Below are positions 18,839-28,014 of a DNA stretch of 64,000 nucleotides, piece after piece. Made by a program: the position numbers and the translations under genes. Location: contig NZ_AZFE01000031.1 of assembly GCF_001434315.1 (NCBI RefSeq), positions 494,450 through 558,449 on the forward strand. Direction: 5' to 3'. Below the pieces are notes generated by a model. The model did not search any database. It was not told where the DNA came from and saw only the letters and a list, made by a program, of their open reading frames with translations. This DNA is from Paucilactobacillus oligofermentans DSM 15707 = LMG 22743 (lineage in GTDB: Bacteria > Bacillota > Bacilli > Lactobacillales > Lactobacillaceae). Positions within the stretch are counted from its first letter, which is position 1; every line of letters begins with the position of its first letter.

Positions 18839-20185
18839 CTACCAGCCAATTTCATCTGCATTAGCCGGCAAGCTAAGTTTTCCTTGGTATAACTCTTCAA
18901 ATGCTTGATCAAAAATATGAAAAGTTTTATTCAATTGTGCTTCTGTAATTACTAGCGGCGGTTGAAAACGTAGTACATTACCACGTAAACTTATAATAAT
19001 AGCTCCCAGCTCAAAGACTCGATAAATCAACTTAGTAGTTGCTTCATCATCGCCCTTACCAGTTTCTGGACTAATAATATCAATTCCACCATCTAAACCA
19101 TACATCCGAACATCACCGATAAAATTATATTTCTTTTGAGCACTTTCAAAATATTCTTTAGCCAAAGCACCTAATTTAACTGACCGTTCAAGTAGATGTT
19201 CATCTTCAATCACGTCAATTGTGGCCAAAGCGGCAGCCGTTGTTACCGGATTACCCGCCGTCGTAAATGTATGTGCTGGTGACCCAAGCGAGTTCATGAT
19301 CTCATCTTTTCCAATTACTGCACTGAGTGGTAATCCCGAAGCTAGTGACTTACCAACTGACATCAAGTCGGGTTCAATTCCAAAATGCTCAATTGACCAC
19401 CATTTTCCAGTTCGACCCATTCCTTGATTAACTTCATCAACGGCAAATAAAATTCCATTTGCTTTAGCAAAATTATAAATTTTTTTCATATATGCAGTTG
19501 GTGCTTTGATGATACCACCGTCACCTTGGATTGGTTCAATTAAAATTACAGCTACTTCATCAGCCGGTAGGTAAGTCTCAAATGGTTGCTTAAAAGCTGC
19601 AAACATCCGATCAACAAACTCATCATTAGATTCACCACTTAATCGTTGCCATGGATCTGGATAGGGCACCTTCACAACACCAGGTAAAAGTGGCCCAATT
19701 TTTCGGCTCATATTCAAGCTAACGGCTGAAACTGAAATTGCACCATACGTTGAGCCATGATATGCACCCGTAAAACTCACAATATTTTGGCGACCAGTAT
19801 AGGCGCGAGCAAATTTAATGATTGCATCGTTAGCATCAGATCCAGAGTTCCCCCATGCTAGTGCCACATCACCACTAATCGGAGCCAAAGCAGCCAATCG
19901 TGGTGCTAATTCAGCTTCTGGAGCACTGGCAAAATACGCTGGAGTATATTGAATTAATTTAGCAGCTTGTTCTTGAATCGCTTGAACTATATGTGGATGC
20001 GAATGCCCTGTATTAGTAGACGAGGCACTAGCTAATAAATCAATATAAACGTTACCATCTACATCAGTTATTTCAGCCCCAGAGCCACTTTCAATCACAA
20101 TATCATAATACTTAACTCGGGCAGCTTTTGATAAAACAGCTGTTTCTTTAGCTAATAATTGCTGACTATTCTTTTGTTGCCCCAC
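18839..20185 (-). CDS. PLP-dependent class III aminotransferase, isoleucine 2-epimerase-like
   Basis: A 448-residue PLP enzyme of the fold type I, class III (omega) aminotransferases. It closely follows, as I recall it, the isoleucine 2-epimerase of Lentilactobacillus: IDLLASASSTNTGHSHPH, GNSGSDANDAIIKFARAYTG, VLIEPIQGDGGIIKAP, FAVDEVNQGMGRTGK, SVGKSLASGLPLSA (the PLP Lys) and a terminal IGW. That enzyme converts L-isoleucine to D-allo-isoleucine, making D-branched-chain amino acids. The start is a GTG, overlapping the last 20 bases of the upstream amino-acid permease gene, with only a weak GAAG upstream. A GABA-type aminotransferase role is the alternative. Confidence 0.78.
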   Translation of the reverse strand: MGQQKNSQQLLAKETAVLSKAARVKYYDIVIESGSGAEITDVDGNVYIDLLASASSTNTGHSHPHIVQAIQEQAAKLIQYTPAYFASAPEAELAPRLAALAPISGDVALAWGNSGSDANDAIIKFARAYTGRQNIVSFTGAYHGSTYGAISVSAVSLNMSRKIGPLLPGVVKVPYPDPWQRLSGESNDEFVDRMFAAFKQPFETYLPADEVAVILIEPIQGDGGIIKAPTAYMKKIYNFAKANGILFAVDEVNQGMGRTGKWWSIEHFGIEPDLMSVGKSLASGLPLSAVIGKDEIMNSLGSPAHTFTTAGNPVTTAAALATIDVIEDEHLLERSVKLGALAKEYFESAQKKYNFIGDVRMYGLDGGIDIISPETGKGDDEATTKLIYRVFELGAIIISLRGNVLRFQPPLVITEAQLNKTFHIFDQAFEELYQGKLSLPANADEIGW

Positions 20186-21626
20186 TATCTACATCTTCTT
20201 TCTGTTTTGAAAGATATGAATGGTTAGCTCCATAAGCAAAATAAATAATTAAGCCTACTAGGAACCAAATTCCTGCATATATCTTGGCATCGTTTCCTAA
20301 TCCCCAGAAAACAAATAATGATCCAATAAATCCTAGGGCTGGCATAACCGGATAAAATGGCATTTTAAATCCTGGTTCTGGAATGTCTTTTCCTTCACGT
20401 TGACGCAGACGATAAATTCCTAACGAAACAAACATAAAAGCAATTAACGTCCCAGCAGAAATCAATTGTGCTAAGAATGCAAATGGCAACAATGATCCTA
20501 CAACGACTCCGATAACTGTTAATGTGAATAGCGCATGATTCGGACGGTTCTTTTTGTCCAGTTTACCCATCCATTTTGGTAACATTCCATCTCGACCAAA
20601 TGAGTATAGCAAACGAGAGCCTGCCATCGTCATTCCAATTAGGGCTGTAAACATCCCTAATACAGAAATTGACTGTACTACAGCCGCAACTACTGGATGA
20701 CCAGCATGGCGGAGTGCCCAGCCAACTGGTTCAGCGTTATTTGCATAATTAGAATACTTAAACATCCCAACCAATACTAACGAAACACCAACAAACAAAG
20801 CAGCCGCAATCGCTAGTGAGCCTAGGATTCCACGAGGCATGGTTTTTGAAGGATTTTTAGCTTCGGCAGAATTAGCAGCAATTGCATCAAATCCGATATA
20901 CGCTAAGAAAATTTCTGATACACCAGCATAAATTCCTTGCCAGCCCCCAAAAGCACCGTCACTTGTTTCATGATATTTAGGAATAAATGGTACATAATTG
21001 CTGGCCTTAATTGCTGTTGCGCCAACAATCAAAAATAAAATAATTGCTCCGACCTTTAAAATAACTAATCCATTTTCAATTCGTGCAGCTGAACTGACCC
21101 CACGAGAAAGTAATAATGCGACCAAGATAATTGCGACAGCTGCCACAATATCAATCACCCCACCATTTGTTCCAAATGCATTTGAAATTGCTTTAGGCAA
21201 AGTAATCCCTAGCGGCGCAATTAAGCCACGAAAATTAGCTGACAATCCTGATCCAACGAAAGCGACGGCAATAAAGTATTCTGCCAATAAAGCCCAGCCA
21301 GCGATCCAACCAAAACATTCACCAAAAATAACATTAATCCATGAATATGCAGAACCCGCAAATGGCATTGCAGAAGCCATTTCAGCATATGCAAAGGCCA
21401 CTAAACCTGCGACAATTGCTGCGACTAGAAAAGATAAAACTACGGATGGACCCGCATGTTGTGCAGCCACAACTCCCGGTAATGTAAAGATTGCTGTTGA
21501 AACAATTGTTCCAACCCCCAACGCAATAAAATCACGCACTCGTAATGATCGTACCAAGTGAGAATCTTTAGTTTTATAAACTGACGGATCTTCTTTACGG
21601 AAAATCTTTTCTTTCAAGCTAGCCAT
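20166..21626 (-). CDS. APC-family amino acid permease
   Basis: A 486-residue amino acid:H+ symporter of the APC superfamily with 12 membrane spans. It starts with a cytoplasmic segment ending HLVRSLRVRDFIALGVGTIVSTAIFTLPG and has AFAYAEMASAMPFAGSAYSW (about 76-95) and ISEIFLAYIGFDAIAANSAEAKNPSKTMPRG-type features near 250. It resembles the YfnA/CAT-like branch that includes lactococcal branched-chain amino acid permeases. It overlaps the isoleucine 2-epimerase-like gene, so it probably supplies that enzyme or exchanges its product. AGGAGG lies 7 bases before the ATG. Confidence 0.87.
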   Translation of the reverse strand: MASLKEKIFRKEDPSVYKTKDSHLVRSLRVRDFIALGVGTIVSTAIFTLPGVVAAQHAGPSVVLSFLVAAIVAGLVAFAYAEMASAMPFAGSAYSWINVIFGECFGWIAGWALLAEYFIAVAFVGSGLSANFRGLIAPLGITLPKAISNAFGTNGGVIDIVAAVAIILVALLLSRGVSSAARIENGLVILKVGAIILFLIVGATAIKASNYVPFIPKYHETSDGAFGGWQGIYAGVSEIFLAYIGFDAIAANSAEAKNPSKTMPRGILGSLAIAAALFVGVSLVLVGMFKYSNYANNAEPVGWALRHAGHPVVAAVVQSISVLGMFTALIGMTMAGSRLLYSFGRDGMLPKWMGKLDKKNRPNHALFTLTVIGVVVGSLLPFAFLAQLISAGTLIAFMFVSLGIYRLRQREGKDIPEPGFKMPFYPVMPALGFIGSLFVFWGLGNDAKIYAGIWFLVGLIIYFAYGANHSYLSKQKEDVDSGATKE

Positions 21627-21893
21627 GTCATTCCTCCTACTGAATAATGTAATTAAATAAAACTATGTTTATGAATATATTTTAAATATATGTAAATACC
21701 AAATTAAATTAAAATCCGATTAATTTAGTTTAACAAATTGATATTAAATGTCAATGAAACATTATTTCAAACTGCGGATAACAAGCCTGTAATGGATATT
21801 TATTAGCCAAAATGTTTTTCTCATCTTATTTTAATCGTTTTAAAAAAGCCGCAATGCAAAGGTTATTTTTACATCACGGTTATGGAAGATTTT

Positions 21894-22532
21894 TTAATTA
21901 AGTTTAACAATTTTAGTTCCATGTACTTCACTAATCATTAATTTTTTAACGACTTCATCAACATTTTGATAGTTAATTCCACCGCCTGGCAAAATTACAA
22001 TTCGTTGATCAGCATAATTAATTAACGTTTTTAGCCATTCATAATGTGCTTCAATCGGTTTGTTCATTGCCCCACCATGCGTCAATATTCTTGTAACACC
22101 TTGAGCAGCTAACCAATCAACCGCTTCAAATTGGCGTTCAAGTGGGATTAAATCAAAGGCCATGTGAAACGTAATCTGGATTTCACCTGCAGCAGCAATC
22201 AATTGTATCATTGCTTTTTCATCTATCCAATTGTCAGTTGTCAAACAGCCTACGACAATTCCATCAGCCCCAAACCGCTTAGCTTTTATTATCGTTGAAC
22301 GCATACGTCTAATTTCAGCGTCATCATAAATAAAGTTACCTGCACTTAGGCGAATCATCGTCATCACTTTGACATCAAATTGATGAGCATGTTGTACAGC
22401 CAATTTAATCACATCATCTTTTGGCGTAATTCCCCCAACTGACAAATCATCACAAAGTTCAATTCGATTAGCCCCATTTGCGATTGCCACGGGTACATTA
22501 TTAAAATTTTCAGCACAAAATTCTTTAATCAT
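21894..22532 (-). CDS. cutC: CutC-family protein
   Basis: A 212-residue TIM-barrel protein of the CutC family, named for copper homeostasis although its biochemical activity is unsettled. Seen: EFCAENFNNVPVAIANGANRIELCDDLSVGGITP at the N-terminus (conserved Glu and Cys), MTMIRLSAGNFIYDDAEI near 58, and the late segments FHMAFDLI and RILTHGG. AAGGAAT precedes the ATG. It is slightly shorter than the Escherichia coli protein (248 residues), and lacks a C-terminal extension. The flanking gaps 21627-21893 and 22533-22715 show nothing recognisable. Confidence 0.88.
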   Translation of the reverse strand: MIKEFCAENFNNVPVAIANGANRIELCDDLSVGGITPKDDVIKLAVQHAHQFDVKVMTMIRLSAGNFIYDDAEIRRMRSTIIKAKRFGADGIVVGCLTTDNWIDEKAMIQLIAAAGEIQITFHMAFDLIPLERQFEAVDWLAAQGVTRILTHGGAMNKPIEAHYEWLKTLINYADQRIVILPGGGINYQNVDEVVKKLMISEVHGTKIVKLN

Positions 22533-22715
22533 GATTTATTCCTTTTTATAAATTTCATCTGTAAACAAGTATAAATTAATCTCACTCATATTTCGAATTA
22601 TATGTTGGCTTCAACGCCTAAGTACTAAATTTAATTGCATTTTTATGTAACTTATTCCCCATAATAAATTAGTTTCGTTTCGCACACTTTTTGAGTTCAA
22701 CCAGCTCTAAAATAG

Positions 22716-22763
22716 AATAAAAAATGAGAAAACACAACTAATGTCATGTCTTCTCATTTTTTA
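22716..22763 (-). terminator. terminator after activase-like gene
   Basis: Stem AAAATGAGAA(A)ACA with TGTCTTCTCATTTT, followed on the minus strand by a T run. Confidence 0.8.
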
Positions 22764-22786
22764 AATATCTAGCTAATTTATTTAAC

Positions 22787-25700
22787 TTAACTAACAACGT
22801 GCTTTTTTAAATTTTTATCTGCCGTTGCTAACATTAACCGAATTCGATTTAATTGATTAACAATTGATGTTCCCGGATCATAATCAATGGGAGCAATATT
22901 AGCGCCAGGAAACTGGCGACGAAGTTCCTTGACCATCCCCTTGCCAACAATATGATTAGGCAAACAGCCAAACGGTTGCATACAAATGATATTAGGCACA
23001 TTATTTTTTAATAATTCAATCATTTCACCAGTTAAGAACCACCCTTCACCAGTCTGATTTCCTAATGATAAAATTTTACTAGCATCATCTGCGACGGATT
23101 TTATACCTGCCATCCCATCAAAACGAGTTGACGCAGCCAGTGCTTTTTGCATTGGCTGTTCGCACCATTCAATCATTTTTAAGACGGTTTCCGCAAAAAT
23201 TCGTGCCTTCGCAGAAGCTCCTAATTTTTGATAACGATAAATTTGATTATACAATGAGTAGTTCATAAACCCAACAATATCTGGAACTACCACTTCAGCC
23301 CCTTCATTTTCTAGTAGATGAACAATATCATTATTAGCAATTGGCGAATATTTAACTAGAATTTCACCAACTAGTCCAACTTTAGGCTTGATAACTTCGT
23401 TTAATGGCACTGTATCAAAATCTTTCACGATTTGTGCAACATTCTGCTTAAACTCAGAGAAACTACCTTTTTCAACACTGGGACGAACTAATTCCAGCCA
23501 ATTTTCGTGCATTTTGTCAATAATTCCTGGTTCTTTTTCATAAGGACGCGTCCGATATACAACTTTTTCAAATAAATCGCCATATAAGAAGCCAATTGCG
23601 ACTCGTTTCAATAATGGTAAAGTCATTTTAAATCCTGAAGTGTGTTCAACCCCTTGATTTCCCATCGACATTGAAACTACTGGCACTTGTGAAAATCCAG
23701 CATCTTTTAACGCTTTACGAATAAGCGGAATATAATTAGTAGCTCGGCAACCACCACCAGTTTGAGTCATCATAACCGCAGTTTTATTTAAATCATATTT
23801 ACCACTTTGAAGAGCTTCCAACATTTGACCAATTGAAATAATTGCTGGATAGCAAGCATCGTTGTTCACAAATTTTTGACCAACATCAATTGCTTGATGA
23901 TCTTCCATAGGTAAATTAACTACTTTGTATCCAGATGCTTGTAAGGCAACATCGACTAATCCATGCTGATGAACTGGTGACATCATCGGCATCAACAAAG
24001 TATATCCAGCCTGTTGCATTTCTGGAGTAAAACTAATCGGCGTATCCAATTCGTGTTGCTTTTCAGGTAAAACATGAAGCCGATTACGCTCAGTAACAGC
24101 CGCTTTCAATGAACGTAGACGAATTTTGACAGCGCCCATATTAGTCCCTTCGTCAATTTTTAGTACTGTATAAAGACGATTATATTGTTCCATTATTTCT
24201 TCAATTTGATCTGTATCAATTGCATCTAACCCACAACCAAATGAATTCATTTGAACGAATTCAAGTTGTGGATTTTTAGCAGCAATACGAGCGGCGGCAT
24301 AAAGTCGCGAATGGTAAACCCATTGATTTACGACTCGTAATCCCTTTACATCACCTAAATGAGCAATTGAGTCTTCTGTTAAAACATGAAACCCTTCTGC
24401 GGTCATCAATTGTGAAATTCCATGATTAATTTGTGGATCCAAGTGATATGGACGTCCCGCAAGTACAATTGCCTTTTCATTTTTATCATGTAGCATTCGC
24501 ATAACATCTTCACCACGATTGCGAATTTTTAATTTAAAATCTTCAAGCGCCGCATAACCAGCATCTAACCCTACAATAATTTCCTTTTTCGTAATCCCTA
24601 AGTGTTTGAACGCCTTATATAAGTTATTTGCGGTCGATTTTCTATCAGCTAAATTAAGATATGGATCAATATAATCAATATCCCCATTACGAATTTCATC
24701 GACATTATTTTTAATTACATCCGGATAAGATTGCACGATTGGACAATTAAAATGATTTTGCGCATCACTATTTTCATTCACTTCATATACTACTGCCGGA
24801 TAAAAAATCCGTTCATAGCCATCTTCAATTAACTTAGCAATATGTCCATGAACCTGCTTAGCTGGATAACAAACTGTATCACTCGGGATTGTTTCCATAC
24901 CTTTTTCGTATTGAGCTTCATTTCCCTTATGCGATAACTCTGCTCGAATACCAATTTGATTAAAAAATGTCTGCCATAATGGATAATTTTCATACATATT
25001 TAAAACCCGTGGTAACCCAATTCGACCATGAACAGCTTGCTTTTTCTTCAATGGACGATAGCTAAACAATAATTTATATTTTTCTTCAACTAAATTAATC
25101 TTACCGTTATCTTTATGTGTTCGGAGTTTCAGGCCTCGTTCTTCCCCACGTTCACATCGATTACCCGTAACAAAACGACGTCCATCATTGAAAACGGTAA
25201 TTGTTAACTCACAATTATTTTCACAACCACCACAGTGCATATATTCTTTCGTAGCAGTTAAATTATCCATTTGCTCTGGATGAAGCAACGTTGTTTCATC
25301 CCCTGCTTGATAATTTTCTTCTGCAATCAGCGCTGCCCCATAAGCACCCATTAGTCCCGCAATATTAGGACGAATAACTTCCCGCCCGGAGATCTTTTCG
25401 AAGGCTCGCAATACCGCTTCATTGTAAAAAGTACCTCCTTGACAGACAATATGTTCGCCTAAATCTTCAGGACGTTTAATTTTGATAACTTTATAAAGTG
25501 CATTTTTAATAATCGACATCGATAAACCGGCTGCAATATCACCAATAGATGCCCCTTCTTTTTGGACTTGTTTCACTTTGGAATTCATAAACACTGTACA
25601 TCGTGAACCTAAATCAGAGGGATATTTAGCTAAAAGAGCAGCCTGTGCAAAATCTTTGATATCATACTTCAACGAACTTGCAAAGGTTTCTAAAAATGAG

Positions 25701-27058
25701 CCACAGCCAGATGAACACGCCTCATTCAATTTAATCGTTGATAGTGAATTATTTTTAATCGTCATGGCCTTCATATCTTGACCACCTATATCCAAAATAA
25801 AATCAACATTAGGTTGGAAAAATTGAGCAGCTTTATAATGAGCCACCGTTTCAACCTCGCCAACATCAACCATCAAAGCATTCTTAATTAAATGTTCACC
25901 ATAACCAGTAACCGTTGTTTTTCCTATTCGAACACCTTCAGGTAATTTAGCATACATATCTTTCAAAATTGCCTTTGTTTTTGCTAATGGGTCACCATCA
26001 TTACTATCATAGTAAGTATAAAGTAACTTATGATCTGTACTCATTAAAGCTACTTTGGTTGTGGTTGAGCCTGCGTCAATTCCTAGGAATGCCGTCCCTT
26101 GATAAGTACTTAAATCACGCTTTTCAACTTGTGCTTTCCCGTGGCGTTGTCGAAATTGCTGCAATTCTTCGTCATCCACAAATAGAGGATCCAAATGATG
26201 CGTCGGTTGCATCACTGAATGATCCCCATTAATTAATAACTCTAATAAATCAGCTAAGGTTGTGGCTTTCTCATCTACCGCATACAAAGCCGCTCCTTTA
26301 GCAACAAATAATTGCGGATCCTCTGGAAAAATTACCTGCTCTGGTGGTAACTGCAAGGTCGTAATAAACCGATATCGTAATTGATCCATAAAGTACAAAG
26401 GTCCACCTAAGAAAGCAACGTTACCTTTAATTTTGTGTCCCGCAGCTAAGCCCGAAATTGTCTGATTAACCACTGCTTGAAAAATACTAGCCGCAATATC
26501 TTCTTTATGAGCCCCATCATTAATCAATGGTTGCACATCTGTCTTTGCAAATACACCACAACGAGAAGCAATCGGATAAATTTTTTCAGCATTTTGCGCC
26601 ATCACATTCAAACCATTGGCGTCAGTTTTTAGCAAAGATGCCATCTGATCAATAAATGCCCCGGTTCCACCAGCACAACTACCATTCATCCGCTGTTCCA
26701 ACGAAGCACCAAAAAATGTTATCTTAGCATCTTCACCGCCCAGTTCAATACTGACATCGGTTTCTGGAATTAATTCTTCAACCGTTTTCGTACAAGCGAT
26801 TACTTCTTGAACAAATTCCAATTTGAGTAAATTAGCCAACCCAATCCCACCGGAACCAGTAATCGTAAATGAAATTGGTTCTTTACCATCTAATTCTTCA
26901 AGTGCTTCCTTGATCACCCGTTCACTAGCTGCGCGTACATCAGAAAAATGACGTTCATATCGTGAAAATAACGTCTTCCGTGTTTCACTATCCATTACAA
27001 CTAACTTGACCGTCGTTGACCCGACATCAATACCACCAATCAATTTTCGGTTACTCAT
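22787..27058 (-). CDS. giant acyl-CoA dehydratase activase-related protein (two BcrAD/HgdC domains plus DUF2229 and HgdB-like region)
   Basis: A 1423-residue fusion. Two ASKHA-fold activase domains are visible. Domain 1 (about 5-265) has GIDVGSTTVK, NGSCAGGTG with C128 and SRCGVF with C167, the cluster-ligand spacing of HgdC. Domain 2 (about 323-590) has GIDAGSTTTK, DIGGQDMK, and ACSSGCGSF with C448 and C452. A CGGCENNC motif (about 607-614) opens a DUF2229-like part, and the C-terminal half resembles the HgdB/D dehydratase fold with several Cys. Known activases use ATP to pass low-potential electrons from a 4Fe-4S cluster to a 2-hydroxyacyl-CoA dehydratase. Here activator and acceptor modules appear fused. 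Its substrate is unknown. A TetR regulator is divergent. Confidence 0.82.
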   Translation of the reverse strand: MSNRKLIGGIDVGSTTVKLVVMDSETRKTLFSRYERHFSDVRAASERVIKEALEELDGKEPISFTITGSGGIGLANLLKLEFVQEVIACTKTVEELIPETDVSIELGGEDAKITFFGASLEQRMNGSCAGGTGAFIDQMASLLKTDANGLNVMAQNAEKIYPIASRCGVFAKTDVQPLINDGAHKEDIAASIFQAVVNQTISGLAAGHKIKGNVAFLGGPLYFMDQLRYRFITTLQLPPEQVIFPEDPQLFVAKGAALYAVDEKATTLADLLELLINGDHSVMQPTHHLDPLFVDDEELQQFRQRHGKAQVEKRDLSTYQGTAFLGIDAGSTTTKVALMSTDHKLLYTYYDSNDGDPLAKTKAILKDMYAKLPEGVRIGKTTVTGYGEHLIKNALMVDVGEVETVAHYKAAQFFQPNVDFILDIGGQDMKAMTIKNNSLSTIKLNEACSSGCGSFLETFASSLKYDIKDFAQAALLAKYPSDLGSRCTVFMNSKVKQVQKEGASIGDIAAGLSMSIIKNALYKVIKIKRPEDLGEHIVCQGGTFYNEAVLRAFEKISGREVIRPNIAGLMGAYGAALIAEENYQAGDETTLLHPEQMDNLTATKEYMHCGGCENNCELTITVFNDGRRFVTGNRCERGEERGLKLRTHKDNGKINLVEEKYKLLFSYRPLKKKQAVHGRIGLPRVLNMYENYPLWQTFFNQIGIRAELSHKGNEAQYEKGMETIPSDTVCYPAKQVHGHIAKLIEDGYERIFYPAVVYEVNENSDAQNHFNCPIVQSYPDVIKNNVDEIRNGDIDYIDPYLNLADRKSTANNLYKAFKHLGITKKEIIVGLDAGYAALEDFKLKIRNRGEDVMRMLHDKNEKAIVLAGRPYHLDPQINHGISQLMTAEGFHVLTEDSIAHLGDVKGLRVVNQWVYHSRLYAAARIAAKNPQLEFVQMNSFGCGLDAIDTDQIEEIMEQYNRLYTVLKIDEGTNMGAVKIRLRSLKAAVTERNRLHVLPEKQHELDTPISFTPEMQQAGYTLLMPMMSPVHQHGLVDVALQASGYKVVNLPMEDHQAIDVGQKFVNNDACYPAIISIGQMLEALQSGKYDLNKTAVMMTQTGGGCRATNYIPLIRKALKDAGFSQVPVVSMSMGNQGVEHTSGFKMTLPLLKRVAIGFLYGDLFEKVVYRTRPYEKEPGIIDKMHENWLELVRPSVEKGSFSEFKQNVAQIVKDFDTVPLNEVIKPKVGLVGEILVKYSPIANNDIVHLLENEGAEVVVPDIVGFMNYSLYNQIYRYQKLGASAKARIFAETVLKMIEWCEQPMQKALAASTRFDGMAGIKSVADDASKILSLGNQTGEGWFLTGEMIELLKNNVPNIICMQPFGCLPNHIVGKGMVKELRRQFPGANIAPIDYDPGTSIVNQLNRIRLMLATADKNLKKHVVS

Positions 27059-27200
27059 ACCAATCTCCCTATCACTTAAAATTATTTGATTAAATCAATT
27101 ATTTTAAAAGCTCAATATTTTAAATTAGCATTTAGACAATATTCAAGTCGCTAACTGTTCTCCAACAACAGCCAAGATATACAACAACTTGTCTATTAAA

Positions 27201-27217
27201 ATTAAACCTAGTTTAAT
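27201..27217. promoter_or_regulatory. palindrome, candidate TetR-family operator
   Basis: ATTAAACCTAGTTTAAT is a perfect 7-3-7 inverted repeat between the divergent activase-like gene and the TetR-family gene, the usual place for an autoregulatory TetR site. Confidence 0.5.
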
Positions 27218-27350
27218 CCCTTATGGATTGTGTTTCAATGAACAATATTTTTAAAAATGTATTTTATTTAACATAACTATTGATTTTGTCGGTTATTAAT
27301 TAAATTTTCTGGTAAACTGAGATTAAATTTGAAAAGTAGGTAACTAATTC

Positions 27351-27962
27351 ATGGTCAAACACGAGGATTTGCGTGTCATTCGAACTAAAAAAATGGTCTT
27401 TACTGCGCTTATTAAACTAGTTAATACAAAAGGGTTTGATAATTTAACAGTACAAGAAATTGCTGATGAAGCCATGATTAATCGGGCTACTTTTTATGCT
27501 CATTTCAAAGATAAACAAGACTTATTTGATCAAAGCTTTAATACCGTATTAAGTTACTTCGATGAATTTAAGCATGCTGAAATTTTTCTTGATAAAAACA
27601 CCGTCAGCTTGCCAGCATTAGAGCACACCTTGGCTAATATCTTCCAAAATATCGATAATAATCGAGCACTATTTTTTTTAATTGTGGATAGTTCAATGCG
27701 TAATCAATTAATTGAAAGCCTTGAAAACTTAATTCGTGACACTACTACTGGCTTCCTTGATCATCTTAAAATCACCCAAAATGGCAATATTATCCCAAAT
27801 GAATTCGTCTTTTCTTACATGACTTCAACTTTCATGGGAACCCTTAATTGGTGGTTAAAATCTGATGAAAAATTCGACCCCGAAACTCTTGCGCACTTCA
27901 TAATTCAATTAATCGAAAACAGCCATTTAACTGTCTTGGGTGTGAAATTAATTCAAGATTAA
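27351..27962 (+). CDS. TetR/AcrR-family transcriptional regulator
   Basis: A 203-residue regulator. The N-terminal HTH (about 10-58) reads VFTALIKLVNTKGFDNLTVQEIADEAMINRATFYAHFKDKQDLF, a clear TetR signature. The ligand-binding C-terminal domain is helical and resembles the TetR_C_7-like (DhaS/YbiH) branch with a late FVFSYMTSTFMGTLNWWL segment. It is divergent from the 1423-residue activase-like gene, with a 7-3-7 palindrome between them, so it probably represses that gene and itself. Ligand unknown. Confidence 0.87.
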   Translation: MVKHEDLRVIRTKKMVFTALIKLVNTKGFDNLTVQEIADEAMINRATFYAHFKDKQDLFDQSFNTVLSYFDEFKHAEIFLDKNTVSLPALEHTLANIFQNIDNNRALFFLIVDSSMRNQLIESLENLIRDTTTGFLDHLKITQNGNIIPNEFVFSYMTSTFMGTLNWWLKSDEKFDPETLAHFIIQLIENSHLTVLGVKLIQD

Positions 27963-28004
27963 AAAGATTGAATACCTATTAATACAGGCATTCAATCTTT
28001 TTTA
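27960..28004. terminator. bidirectional terminator
   Basis: Stem AAAAAGATTGAATACC/AGGCATTCAATCTTTTT (one mismatch) lies between the converging TetR and ADP-ribosylglycohydrolase genes and overlaps the TetR stop codon. Confidence 0.87.
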
Positions 28005-28014
28005 ATTTATCTAG

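Noticed and set aside
21627-21893. T-box or CodY site upstream of the amino acid permease gene
   Set aside because: No T-box specifier/antiterminator sequence and no convincing CodY motif could be seen.
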